A DNA stretch of 64,000 nucleotides from Inia geoffrensis (Eukaryota; Chordata; Mammalia; Artiodactyla; Iniidae): assembly GCA_036417435.1 (NCBI GenBank), contig CM070904.1, positions 63,310,408 to 63,374,407 of the forward strand. Reading direction: 5' to 3'. The translations under genes were made by a program, and so were the position numbers. Under the pieces are notes generated by a model that made no database searches, was not told the origin of the DNA, and saw only the letters and a list, made by a program, of their open reading frames with translations. Positions 33,250-45,729 of the stretch are shown piece by piece (within the stretch, counting starts at the first letter, position 1; each line of letters starts with the position of its first letter).

Positions 33250-33425
33250 TCAGTGGCTTCGCAGTAGAATCCCCAAGGGAGCTTTTAGAAATTCTGTTGT
33301 CTGGATTTGCACACCATTCCAAATAACTCAGAATATGAATGTTTGGTGGTGAGAGCTAGGCATCAGTGTTTTTAAAAGATTGTTTGGTGATTCCAGTGTG
33401 TAGCGAAATCTGGGAACCACTCCTC
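33250..33425 (+). mobile_element. MER5A-like hAT relic
   Basis: Begins ggtcagtggcttcgcagtag and ends tctgggaaccactcctc, with gaatccccaagggagctttt and ctcagaatatgaatgtttgg in the expected order. This fits a MER5A-type element with its terminal inverted repeats (cagtgg / ccactc). Confidence 0.65.
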
Positions 33426-35792
33426 TAGGTTTTTTGTTTATTTGTTTGTTTTTGTAATGAAAGAAAAGGTAGAGTGTTTTTTGTTTTTTTTTCTTTTTTT
33501 CTTTTCTTTTTTTTTTAGTTTAGCAGCTATTAACCATGGTGGCAAACTATCTGTCCATTATAATTCCATTCCTAGGGACTCTGATAATGGTAACTTTCTT
33601 AAAAATAGAAATAAGTTCACAGATTTAAAAATAACTATTTTCAAAATACCTTTCTATTTTTTAAAACATTGTGACAGTATGGTCATGTTTTAGAACAGGC
33701 AGTTTATCACCTTGACTCTAAGAGAAGAGCAACCTGAAGAACACTGTCTTCTCACTTTCTGTACAGAAGAAGCATTTGTACTCAAGCTTATCATGATTAA
33801 AATGTGGTGATCAGTACTGTCTCTGGAAAGTCTACAGACATCCATAAGGTAGCCCTTATCTACATACACGGAAGTTGGACGGTTGTCTGGAAGTATTGCA
33901 TGTTTGACATCTATCTGATGTCATTCTCAAAAGAATAAATGCCAGAGTATCTAGAATAGTTCTAATCCATGGAACAAATACAGAATTCTAGGGTAGGAAG
34001 TCAGTATAGCCATGCCAGCCATATATCATATTTCTATTCGGTTATAGAGGGATTACCTCCAAAATGTGTTAGATGGAAAAATTTCTTACCCTTAATATAG
34101 GCTAGATACAAGCAGCTTACTCAGATAGCTTCATAGTCCATGGCAACCTCCCAATTCATTCATTTTTAAGTGGTTGCATCCATTTGAGTCATGATGTGAA
34201 CATCACCCAGCAAACTGAGTCACAGATTAATTTACATATTTGAGAAGTTGTTGTCTTCAGGATATTGCAATAGAAATATCATAGAAATTTTGCTTTTTTG
34301 TTTCATTCAGATTCGGAATCCACTAAATTATGCTAAGGTTATTATTTTCTATTATCTCTAGGAATACTAAGTTAGTTTGAATTGAGTTGTTTGTGTTTTA
34401 CGTAATATTTATATAGTGAAGCATTATATCATAACTAAAGGATAGGATGAAATCTGTTCATTTGCTGAGAAATATAATTTAGGATATGCAAATTCATCAG
34501 CTCTAGGACTCAAAATGGTTAAAACTCAAAAGGTTAAAAGGAAGAAACTTGCTTAAATATATTTTGGGGTTTCCTAAGCTTAAAGTATTAGAAGAGTTAT
34601 AAAGTTTTTTGTCATGTACAAACAATTCAGTTTGTTCAATCGTTAGAAGTCTGCAGGCTCTGGGATTTAAAAATAAAAGAGAACCACAGCAATGAGAAAA
34701 GTTAAAGTTATTGATTCTACTTATTTTTCACTGCCTACTACCCACCTCTCCAAATGCAGTATTTAATCTGTGCTGGAATTAAGTATTTATTAATGTTCAA
34801 GAAACTAGGCAGTCATCTGACCATGGCTTATTATAGTTCACTCCTAAATTTGAAAGTGTTTCCAGATTGAAAACTGGTGAAGGGAATAGAGAACAAATGC
34901 ACAGCTTTTAGTTTACTCCTTGTTTTGGATTTTATATATTTTTTGAAACTAGATTTTTTATCCTAATCATACTGTATTGAGCCTTTTAAGAGAGTGAAGT
35001 AAGATTGTGTTAGAATTTTTTGAGATCTGCAGATTTTATTTGTATAAATTATATTTCTTTTGTTTTTCCAATTAGCATACTTTCTAGAAATGATATACAG
35101 TCAATTTTAAAAAATTCAGACAATTTCCTATTTCTGAATTATCTGTGTACATTGCTTTTCACTTGCTTCCATCTGCCAATCTTTTGATTACTTTTACTCC
35201 TTATTTTTCCTAGATAACAAAAAAGGGAAGTTTATGGTAAAAATGAAATCTGTTTATCAGTGAATGCAATTTGGCAAGAAGGAGGATAAAATATTACTAA
35301 GATGAAATCTTTAGACCAATGGATTTTTTTTATCCTTGTTCTTTTGCAGTCTTAGACTACAATTAAATGAAAGATTTTAGCTTATTTTTATTGCAAACTG
35401 AAAGCAACATTGTCATAGTTCATTTCCTAGAAATTCTAGTGAATATGTACTTCCAAGGTGAACTCTCTAATACCTGAACCAGAGCTCAGGATTTCTCTGC
35501 CATTATTTCAAAAGCCTCCCTGGTAGACCTGCAAACTGGCTGTCTGACTAGCCCTCATTTTTCCTGTGGATTGCCAGTTGAAAGAAGAGTTATAATGGAC
35601 AGTGGTGCCACCCCCCACTCATGTCTCTGTTTAGGGTTACAGTAGTTTAGATAAATTTCCTTTCTCTTCTGCCACTCTTTTGTGTTCACAACTTTGAGAA
35701 AAGTATGAGCTCCTATTAAACTCCTCTTCACAGAAAGATCGGGGATTATTTGTCTAAGATAAAACTGATAACAATAAGAACTTTCTGTGTTC
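33426..35792. other. Intergenic sequence, no recognised element
   Basis: AT-rich, with a T/C homopolymer-like tract at about 33479-33516. No gene or clear transposon is identified. Confidence 0.5.
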
Positions 35793-35810
35793 ATCTGATT
35801 ATTTTAATAT

Positions 35811-35984
35811 TATTATTTATTTGGTTGTGCCAGGTCTTAGCTGTGGTGTGCTCCTTAGTTGCGGCAGCTGGGCTCCTTAGTTGTGGCATGCATTTGGGAT
35901 TTAGTTTCCTAACCAGGGATTGAACCCGGGTCTCCTGCATTGGGAGCACGGGGTCTTAACCACTGCGCCACTGGGGAAGTCCCG
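35811..35984 (-). mobile_element. tRNA-Glu-type SINE, minus strand, with long TSD
   Basis: The minus-strand element ends cactgcgccactggggaagtccc. An 18-bp direct repeat, atctgattattttaatat, at 35793-35810 and 35985-36002 is a perfect target-site duplication. It has diverged more from the consensus than the neighbouring copies. Confidence 0.9.
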
Positions 35985-36002
35985 ATCTGATTATTTTAAT
36001 AT

Positions 36003-38228
36003 AGCAAGCCCTTGTTGATTACTGAGTATGATAGAGGCTTAGATAAGGCACCATGGAAACTGTAGGATTAATTAAATATGGATTCTCTGTGACTTGTGAA
36101 AGACTATATTGCACGGTAAAAAGTGGTGAGTGATGAATTCTAGAAGAGAAGCACAGGTAAAAATCCTTTGGGACCACAGGAGAAGGTGTGATTACACCTA
36201 GCTGAGGGAATCTTGGAAGGCTTTATGGTTGTGTTACTTGTTGAGCGTGGATTTTCAGAAGTCAGAGGTTGGAAAGGCATTTTGGATAGGAAGAAAAAAA
36301 GCCTTAAGCCAAGTGTAGGAGGTAGAGAAGCAGAGGCTCATTGGAGAAATAGGTAATAGATTTGATGCTTAGGAAATAGCATGTGTAGAGGAGGTAATAG
36401 AATGGTAAGTTTGGAAAGGCTGGTTGCCATAAAATGGAACACCTTGATGGAACACCTTGAGTGTTAGGTTAAGACAAACTGGGCTTCTGATTAAATGAAA
36501 ATAACTCGATCTGATTAAATTTAACTGATTTTACTATGAATTCCACTAGAAGAAACCATGTGTACTGTTGTGCAACTTATATTTTTCATTTAATAATAAT
36601 ATATTAAGGCTGTATTTCTAAATCAGTACCTATTGATTGCATTCGTTTTAACATCTTTACTATTAATATTACATGGGTAAATTATACCTAACTTAACTAG
36701 TCCTTACTGATATACATGTAGTTGTTACTAGGTTTTTCTATTGTAAAAATGCTACATTATCCATTTATCTCTGTGTTCTTGTGTTAGATAACTATTGGGT
36801 AAGTTTCTAAAAGTGGAATTTCTGGGCTAAAGGCTGTTGTCAATTTACAGTTACTCCATAGGTATATGAGAATTTGTTTCCTCACCCACTTACCAGTTCC
36901 AACTGTGTCAGTCTTGACATAACTAAAAATTTGATTGTATTGATGAAATTAGAAATTGACATCTAAAATAGGAAGGTATCCACTAGCTAGAGAACATATA
37001 TCAATAATTTTGGAGGATGTGTAGTCCTTGGGTAGGGGATGGTGTGACAGTAGAAGAGAAGACTTACAGGAATTATCTTACGTGCCTTTCTAGGTTGTTA
37101 GTTTTACTTAAAGATTTGGGAGGAAAACACGTTATTTTCATTTTAAAACAAGCTGAAAAATTTTAAGGTAGAATTTGGTGTTTATATGATTTTTTATTAA
37201 CAAAGATGAATATTTATAATGTTTCATTATTAAATATGTTTATGATAGCACTTTGCATATTGGAGTGCTATACAAATTTTATTACTGTGTTAGTCAACAA
37301 CCTATTACAGGACATAAAATCGCCTTTCATTGCTCAACCAAGCCATCAGTATACAAGAAAAAGGGATGGAAAATTGTTTATTTCTTCAAATGTTCTGATA
37401 GAATAGTTGCATACACGAATCAAAAAGTGTCATAGAGTAGAATTTAGTTATAAACACCTACTTCTCTCTCTTTTTCCCTTTCAGTTTGTAAGCAAACTAT
37501 TACATTGCCTTAACTAATTTTACTTATTTCTTATTTATTTTGCTTTGAATAAAAAAGTCACTTTTTAAACTTGCAGATATCAAATAATTTTTATAGTCAC
37601 CACATAATGTACATAACTCTCTTGACTGGTAGATGAACTGAAGGGCACAGAGGCTAATTCATACTTAAGGTAACACATTTAATAGAAAGAAGTACTAGCA
37701 AAAGATACTGACTTTTCAGTGTCTCTGAGGTTCTCAAGGAGGACAGTTGTCTTCATACTTAAAAATTCTTTAGCAACACAACTCTTTTTCAAAGTGCAGA
37801 ATATAGATGTAAGAGTGGAGGTGTTCTGTTGAAGCAGGGTGTCCCAGGATTTCTGGTGACCAGGCCTCTCTCCCTCAGTTCCTCCAGTGACTCCTGAGGG
37901 TAGCTCCAACCTATCTAGGTTGTTGGGAACACAGTGCAGGAACAATACCCTCCTAGGCGATTTTGGTGCCCTTGCTTTTTTAGGAGCCATTAGGTGAAAG
38001 CCCCCAGATTACTCAGTGGATTATCCTCTACTCTATTTTTGGAAGATAATAGGTCCTGAATTTGCTATATGAAACTCTAAAGGTCCAGGTTTCTTGGCTG
38101 AAGCAAACAGGTCTTTGAATTTCATTTTATCATATTGTTTATTTGCATGAACCAGGTAACGCTAGTATAAATTAAGCTACCTCTGTGACCCTCAAAGAGC
38201 TTTCTTATTGTGATTCAATGATCCTTTC
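36003..38228. other. Intergenic sequence with a possible old L1 piece
   Basis: At about 36590-36960, phrases such as aactattgggtaagtttcta and aaaagtggaatttctgggct resemble the minus strand of very old L1 3' sequences. The rest is unassigned. A 103-codon minus-strand frame (37679-37990) is noted under findings. Confidence 0.4.
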
Positions 38229-38238
38229 TCTATGGATT

Positions 38239-38240
<2 letters not shown>

Positions 38241-38271
<31 letters not shown>

Positions 38272-38461
38272 GGTACGCGGGCCTCTCACCGCTGTGGCCT
38301 CCCCCGTTGCGGAGCACAGGCTCCGGACGCGCAAGCTCAGCGGCCATGGCTCATGGGCCCAGCCGCTCCGCAGCATGTGGGATCTTCCTGGACCGGGGCA
38401 CGAACCCGTGTGCCCTGCATCGGCAGGCGGACTCTCAACCACTGCGCCGCCAGGGAAGCCC
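38241..38461 (-). mobile_element. CHR-type SINE, minus strand
   Basis: About 29 T residues precede gcggtacgcgggcctctcac; the 3' flank is ccgccagggaagccc. The target-site duplication tctatggatttctttt occurs before (from 38229) and after (from 38462). A long uninterrupted tail and high similarity to the other copies suggest a recent insertion. Confidence 0.95.
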
Positions 38462-38747
38462 TCTATGGATTTCTTTTAAAACATAAATCTTCAGGAAAAT
38501 TTTATACTTGGGCTGGATGCTTTGGGCTCTGCTCCTGACTTCTAGGCTCTCCTAAACCAAAATATTTTGGTGGAAAAGTTAAAAAATGGACTCCTTAAAT
38601 TTTATGAAAGCAGTCTCCTTTAAATAATCATATATTTCTGAGTTATGTTAAGTAAGCTTTGATGATTGGCTCATTGATTCATTCTAAAGGTAGATTTACT
38701 CCACAAATTCTGCCTCAAATATTGTATTATAGTAATACCACTTCTTT

Positions 38748-39090
38748 CTTTTTATTAATTAATTTTTGGCTGCATTGCGTCTTTGTTGCTGTGCACGGGC
38801 TTTCTCTAGTTGCGGCGAGCAGGAGCTACTCTTCATTGCGGTGCACGGGCTTCTCATTGCGATGGCCTCTCTTGTTGCAGAGCACAGGCTCTAGGCGTGC
38901 AGGCTTCAGCAGTTGGTGGCATGTGGGCTCAGTAGTTGTGGCTCGTGGGCTCTAGAGCGCAGGCTCAGTAGTTGTGGCACATGGGCTTAGTTGCTCCGTG
39001 GCATGTGGGATCTTCCCAGACCAGGGCTCGAAGCTGTGTCCTCTGCATTGGCAGGTGGATTCTTAACCACTGCGCCACCAGGGAAGTCTA
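38748..39090 (-). mobile_element. Long CHR-type SINE, minus strand
   Basis: A 343-bp element ending cgccaccagggaagtc. It contains repeated internal modules built on gctcagtagttgtggc and ggctctagagcgcaggct. The target-site duplication taataccacttcttt lies at 38733-38747 and 39091-39105. Confidence 0.93.
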
Positions 39091-39105
39091 TAATACCACT
39101 TCTTT

Positions 39106-40661
39106 ATCAACATGCTGCTCATAGCAGGAGATCTGTGACGTGTGGCAGATAACTAAAGGCACTAATGCCAGCACTGTACATTAAAACTGGTGATTAAACC
39201 CGAAAGGAGATTGGAGGTGTCATAAAATGCTCCTGTTGACATTCAAAAACTTTGTCTATGAAGTATGACCACAGATTGAACTGAAAAGATAGAAACTTTA
39301 CAGAGATTTAATTTTCTTTTTCTTTTTGTCAACATTCTTTTATAAATACTTTAAATTATTATGGTAGTTAACGACAATGAGCAGAGGACTCTATATAATC
39401 TGGAATATTCTAGATGACCCTCAGTATAATAGTGTACTGTACATGGCCATCAAACCAGTTTTCTTAGTTAATGCCATAGCTTGCAAAGGATTTAGTCGAA
39501 ATTTTTAAAAATATTCTTTTTACCTTTGACTGATGAATGAATAAGAGAAAATTGATTGTTCTGCATTCTCTAATGGGGTTCATAGCTCTTTCAGTTCTGA
39601 TCAGAATCATCTATTTAAATAACACTTTTCTTAAAGAAAATATCTATGAAACGCTAATCAACTATTAAGTGAACAGGTAATATGATATGTGATAATTTTT
39701 GCACCCTTCCTACAGTGCATAAAATTTTAATACAAACAGTGTATACTTGATAACAATTTACATGTTTATTTTACCATCTGGTAAATGTGTAAACGATATT
39801 TTGAGAAGCCCATTTCATATTCACTTTAACAACTTATTCTTGACAATATGTGCCCTATCTTATGTATTGACTGGAAGGATCTTGAAAATTTTCAAAAAAG
39901 ATGAATCCAGGAAAAAAAATTCATGTCCTAGTTTGCTTGTTTTAAAAATATTATGGAGATTTAAGACTTAGTTTGTAGTACCAAACTGAGGGATTGTGCT
40001 GTTTGCTGACTTTTACCAGACATCCTGCTAATTAGGGTAGAATAAGCAGAGCAGCTTCCAAACATAATATCATGTACATCAAATCAGTTTTCCTGCTAAC
40101 ACTATAGGCCACATAGGTAGCAATGATAAAGTAAATACGGTTCTGTGTGTTGTTGTATAACAGTATCACATCTTTTTCAGAGTGTTTGGCTTGCTATTGC
40201 TTGTGTCTAAATATGAGAAGATCATTTTTTCCAATGTGTTGCAGTGAACCTCAAGTGGATAGCTTTTATCGAATACTTGAACAGCATTTATGACACTTTG
40301 GCCTTCCGCCTTTTTTATTTCATTCTCTCTGTTTATTGGTCTCACTGGAATAAATCTCAGGGATTTAGCACAAAACAAGCAAGTAGATAATTCCCTATTT
40401 AGTTTTGTTTTAATGAACTCTTTCTTAGCTGGTAATAATTTAAAAACCTTTGTAAAATTTCATGGACTACCTCTACATACTAATTACCGTCTGCCCACCT
40501 ATAATGAAGAGGTTTGATAAGCAAATTGCAGATTTTGGCTTTAACAAATAGAGTCCTCGTCACAAAATCTTTAATTTGAAATAAGAATAAAACTCAAAAC
40601 CACATCTTTATCTACTAGATTTAGAAATCAATGTACAGGTGTATCTTGAACCAGTTACTTT
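39106..40661. other. Intergenic sequence, no recognised element
   Basis: AT-rich non-coding DNA. No gene or repeat family is recognised. Confidence 0.5.
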
Positions 40662-41054
40662 TTTTTGTTTTTTGACTGCATTGGGTCTTTGTTGCTGCAC
40701 GCGGGCTTTCTCTAGTTGCGATGAGTTGGGGCTATCTTCATTGCTGTGCTCAGGCTTCTCATTGCAGTGGCTTCTCTTGTTGTGGAGCAGGGGATCTAGG
40801 CGCACTGGCTTCAGTAGTTGCAGCACGTGGGCTTAGTAGTTGTGGCATACAGGTCCTAGAGTGCCCAGACTTCAGTAGTTGCAGCGTGTGGGCTCAGTAG
40901 TTGCGGTGCACGGGCTCTAGAGCACAGGCTCAGTAGTTGTGGCGCATGGGTTTAGTTGCTCTGTGGCATGTGGGATCTTCCCGGACCAGGGATCGAACCT
41001 GTGTCCCCTGCACTGGCAGGCAGATTCGTAACCACTGTGTCACCAAGGAAGTCG
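40662..41054 (-). mobile_element. Long CHR-type SINE, minus strand, expanded modules
   Basis: Similar to the element at 38748 but with one or more extra copies of the module cttcagtagttgcagc...tgggctcagtagttg. It begins in a T-rich run and ends gtcaccaaggaagtcg. Flanking accagttactttttt and accaattatttttta look like an eroded target-site duplication. Confidence 0.88.
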
Positions 41055-41254
41055 CACCAATTATTTTTTAATTTATTCTAAATTTATTGCATTTCAAACT
41101 CCTCAGATTATTGGTAGTTGACTTTATTATGTTTCCTCATAGAATGCATATTTCACTTTTATGATTATATAACATAATTCTGAGAAATATTGTTATCTGT
41201 GTTTATCTTTATTTACAGCTATGATGTTAAGCTACATTATTCCTAAGACTTTAT

Positions 41255-41425
41255 AAAGCTTGTAAATGACTCTCTGCAACAACCCTGCACGATGGGCATT
41301 GGCTTCATTTTACAGATAGATTGAGGACAAAAAGTTTAAGATATCTTTCCCATGGGTGTACAACAAGTAAATGTTAGAGCAAAAATTTAACCCCAGATTT
41401 GCCTTGCCTGAAGCCATGTTCTCTT
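41255..41425 (-). mobile_element. MIR relic, minus strand
   Basis: caacaaccctgcacgatggg, ttcattttacagatagattg and a following aagtttaagatatctttccc segment are the reverse complement of the MIR core and tail. Diverged, approximate ends. Confidence 0.6.
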
Positions 41426-41941
41426 CAATACGTTATTGCCTCAAATTTTTAATCAGGAAGACATAGAATCTACTTTTATTGAAGTATTTAAAGGTCCAAC
41501 ATAGAGTCATTTAGTCTTGGAAGGATAAAGCTACCTGATATCAGCGTAAGATGGTAGGGGTGGAGATTGGGAAGAGAAGGGAAGAAATGCAGATGACCTT
41601 CTAGAATCCTTTCAGCACTTTGATTTTATACTTCTAAAATCTGCCTCTGTTCAAATTATTATTATCATGCCTCCAACCCTTATGTCAAATCAATGCACTT
41701 GGATTCAGTTTGTTATAAGATGGATTAGAAATTCAAATCAAGTGTTTAAGAATCAACTAATATTCAGATTTTTAAAAAACAAGCAAAAATAGTATTTCAG
41801 ACACCATGGCAACTCTGGAAGAAAAATGATTTTTAAAAATACTAAAAATATTATAGTGATAATAATAACAATAAGTACTTACTGGATGCTTACTTTATGA
41901 CATTTGTTTTAAGGTATACTAACTAATGTATAATGTATATT

Positions 41942-42068
41942 CACTAATTCAATTCTCATAACAATTCAGTGAGATAGATACTTATTCCCATTTTTCAGAT
42001 GAAGAATAGAGTCATTTGCCTAAAGACATAGCAAACAGCAGTTGAATCAGGATTTGAACTCAGGCAAT
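41942..42068 (-). mobile_element. MIR relic, minus strand
   Basis: caattcagtgagatagatac, ttcccatttttcagatgaag and caggatttgaactcaggcaa match the MIR consensus in reverse orientation. Confidence 0.7.
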
Positions 42069-42070
42069 CA

Positions 42071-43484
42071 GAATAATGACTAGTATTAGCAGTGTTATTA
42101 AAATAAATGAGATGGTAATTGATCTCTCTTTCAGGACTACTACTACAAAAGCAGTATGAAGAAAAAAAATTGGATCAAATAGGAGTTAAGAACTCAAGAA
42201 AGAAAGTAAATCTGCATTGGGTCCTTTAGAACTTTAGTTTATTTAAGGATGTAAATATGAGCAAAACAAACAATTTTCCTTTTTCAGAAAATAATATTTT
42301 ATTTAAGGAGTACAGTATTCATTATTTATTCCAAATGGAATAATACCATAGTATGTTATTTGTGAATCAGCCAAAACTTTCCTCTTTATTGGTCTCTCAT
42401 GATTCTTTATAGTTTCTAATAAGTAGAATGATTTCTAATAAGTAAAATTAAAGACAGTTTAAGCTATGTAAGCTTGTTCTATACATCATGAACTCAAAGG
42501 GTTTCAGCTTTTGTTTAAAATTATCAGTGTCTCAGTGATATTTTTGTTATATGGCTTCCTTTGTACAACAGAAATAAAATATATCTGGTAAAATAAAGTC
42601 ATTATTTTGAATTAAAAAACATTTTCACCAATAAAATGCACATTTAAAAAGAAAAGAGAGTATTTGTAGAATTATTAGAAGCTTGTTAAATTTATGCAGA
42701 ATCATCTAGTCCCTCAAACGTCAGAACCTTTGAATGAGATTGCTAAAACGAAAAGTTTTAATTGTTTTTTTGATCTTTTTTGAAACACAAGATTTACTAA
42801 AATCCTTATATAGAGCACATGGTAGGCCTAATCATAGGGTATTTACACTTAGAGATCAAGTTTTTTTTTTTCTGTAACAGTTTTTGTTCTAAAGTCGGAC
42901 ATCCTCTATTTTATAAGCTTTATATTACTAATTTCACAATGTAAATCTTTTTGTCCTTTTCTTAAAAAAGGAGCAATTTATACAAAAAAGGAAAGAGGAC
43001 ATGTAAAAGAGAAAAATAGTAATGGTAGTATTTCTTTTTTACCTATGTGGCTTATTTTGAGTTTCAGTTAAACATATCTATGTGCAAATTGAGAAGTGTT
43101 TTTTCCCTTATAATTTAAAAATGTTTACTTGTGTGTTTTTATGAATGGACTTTTATTTTATGGTCTAAACTTTCAAATAAGTAGGCTATAAAAGTGAGTG
43201 AATACTTGTGAATTAGAAATTATTTTTAATAATTTAATCCATACCTTATTATGGAAAAACTCATTGAGCCTGTTTGTGAAGACAAACTCTACAAAACTCA
43301 TTTCTATGTCTGTGGTGGTAAAATGATCTGCAACTAGATCTTTATACACTTTTTCTTCCAGAAGAACCCTTGTCTTTGTGTCTCTGTAACTGTGTCTCTG
43401 TTTTATATATTGCTTTTCTCCTTCCTCCGTTACCTCATATCCTCTTGCTTTCTCCTGTATCTCTTCAAATTTGCTCAAATACTC
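42071..43484. other. Intergenic sequence, no recognised element
   Basis: AT-rich. No gene seen. A 101-codon minus-strand frame (43173-43478) shows no domain I recognise. Confidence 0.5.
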
Positions 43485-43840
43485 TACCAGTGGTTCTCAA
43501 TCATGGCTACTCATTAGAATCACCTATCATTCTCCACTACTTCCTCCACACCCTATCCTTCCCCCCAAAAAACCAAATGCCCAGGCTAAAATAAGAATCT
43601 CTGGGGGACTTCCCTAGCCATCCAGTGGTTGGGACTTCGCCTTACAATGCAGGGGGTGCAGGTTCGGTCCCTGGTCGGGGAGCTAAGACCTCACATGCCT
43701 CGTGGCCAAGAAACCAAAACATAAAACAGGAGTGATATTGTAACAAATTCAATAAAAGACTTAAAAAAAAAAAAAAAAGAATCTCTGTCATGCTTACAAA
43801 CAAACAAACAAAAACAGTTGCCCAGGGCATTGATGTTTTT
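43485..43840 (+). mobile_element. MER5-like hAT relic split by a SINE
   Basis: It starts ctaccagtggttctcaatca and continues attagaatcacctatcattc. It is interrupted by the SINE at 43604-43776 and resumes with cagttgcccagggcattgat. The order fits a MER5-type element predating the SINE. Confidence 0.55.
43604..43776 (+). mobile_element. tRNA-Glu-type SINE with non-CHR 3' part
   Basis: Head ggggacttccctagccatcc and B box ggttcggtccctgg. The tail differs from the young CHR copies (ggccaagaaaccaaaacat ... caataaaagacttaaaa), so this is another SINE subfamily. The 11-bp target-site duplication aagaatctctg is at 43593-43603 and 43777-43787. Confidence 0.92.
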
Positions 43841-45157
43841 AAGAATAATTCTAATAATTCTAATGATTAGCCAGGCAGATTCATGAAGAATATACTATCC
43901 TATTATTCCATTTGGAATAAATAATGAATATTATATACCTGAAATAAAATCTTAATTCTCGTTTGAAAAATAAAAATTATTTGTTTTGCTTAGGGATTAA
44001 CCATTACATTAAATGATGAAATATTTGTTTCAGGAATCAGCAGACAGGATGGAAAGAAGACATTTTGGGCCTGAGTGCCTTTCCTGTATGCTTAAACTCA
44101 CATTACATGGAGAGTGCCTCATTGGCTTATTCATAAGGCTAACCATGGTATAGCTGGTATCCCAGTAAGAATAGGCTGAGTAGAAATGTGTTATCTGTAG
44201 AATTTGCTTCATTTGTGTTTATCATCCCCAAGTAGCTGGTGTTAAGAAAACAAGAAGTAAAATTTATCTATACCTTCTCCTAAGAGCCTGCATTGCTAAT
44301 TATCTTAATTTGACATTTTGAATAACAAATTATTCTGACTTAGTCTGTTCCTACCTAGTGTTCACAAAAAATTCAATACATTATGTAATGGGAATTGATG
44401 CTAGTTTTGATAGCTTATCCATTACTCAAGTACCTTTGTAGAAGAAATTTTTTTAAAAAACACCTTTTTTGGATAGGTCAATAAATGACATCCAGAGCTT
44501 GATTAAATCTGGTCTCAAGCTCTAACATTTAGACTAGGTGTTGTCTGAAACTTGCATAGATTAATCGATTTTTGTCTTTTTAAGATCTTACACTGAGATG
44601 CACCATAGTGGATCAAATACTTTTAATTAACTGAAATGAAAGCAGTATCCAGCACCTACCTATGGTTTTGGAAATTGTTTTGCTGTTTGATTGAACTAAG
44701 ATCGTTCAGACTATTTGATGGAACCTTTTCAGACTGGTTCTTGAGGAACTAAACTCATTTGAGGTGTCTTTAAAGTCTATATTACTTTGGATTAAGTAAG
44801 ATTTTTGTAGAAAAATTAATTTTATATTGGGGAAGTAGGGTGTGGCATTGGGAGTTACTTCTGAGTTCTGTAAGTCATTTAATTTTGTTGAGCCACTATT
44901 TCTCCACCAGCAATAATAATGATTGCTCTGTACATACTTTAGACGGATTTGGAGGCGGAAAATTTTGCTATAAATATATTAAAATTCAGTAAAGCTTTGT
45001 TGAATTCTGTTAATAAAATGTGTTGTGAAGATAGTGAATTAGAGCAATAAAAATCAACAGTCACAAATGGTGTATTTTGCCCCCAACAGGGCTTTGTATT
45101 ACCTTTTCTGTATAATGAGTTGCTTATATCTATTTCTCCTATTATGTTTAACTGATC
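43841..45157. other. Intergenic sequence, no recognised element
   Basis: AT-rich with no gene or assignable repeat. Confidence 0.5.
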
Positions 45158-45245
45158 TTGAGGGCAGGCACTGTATTTGTCTTTGTACTGAGTCTAATAT
45201 AGACCTTGGCACATAATAGTTTCAACAAATGTTTCCTCAAGAAGT
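45158..45245 (+). mobile_element. Probable L2-type 3' fragment
   Basis: The order gatcttgagggcaggcactg, tatttgtctttgtactgag, ttggcacataatagtttcaa, caaatgtttcct resembles the widespread 'gggcaggga...cacatagtagg' 3' end of old LINE-derived repeats. Confidence 0.45.
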
Positions 45246-45474
45246 ATTTTTCTTATATATCTAGGATAAAAGTGTTAATTAAATTAAAATCATTATATCA
45301 CTTTTTTTCTTTTTTGGGAGGATACTATTAGAAAACATAATTTTACTATCTCTGAAAGTATGCACATACACATGTAAGAGGAGATTCAGTGCTTTTGAAA
45401 ATTCACATTGGACTGGGAAGTGAATTATGTTAAGTTGGAGTGACCTAGTGGAGCACTAGTTACTGTGTATAGTA

Positions 45475-45725
45475 GGTGGGCAGTGAGGTGTCAAGGAAAG
45501 ATCATGAGCTTTGAAGCTAGACGGACATGGATTTGAATCTGCCACTTTCAAGATAGGTGATTCTGGGGAAATTTCTTAATGTCTCAGCTTCAATTTCATT
45601 ATCTGTGAAAAAGGGTAATACTATTTACTTCATGGACTATTTGTTATAAGTAAGTAGAATCCTTAGTAAAGCATCTGATATAATGTCTGGACATAGTAGG
45701 GGCTATGATAGCTTTTATTATTAGA
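45475..45725 (+). mobile_element. MIR relic, near full length
   Basis: catgagctttgaagctagac, ggatttgaatctgccacttt, atttcttaatgtctcagctt, cattatctgtgaaaaagggt and the tail gacatagtaggggctatgat follow the full MIR consensus in order. Confidence 0.75.
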
Positions 45726-45729
45726 TAAG

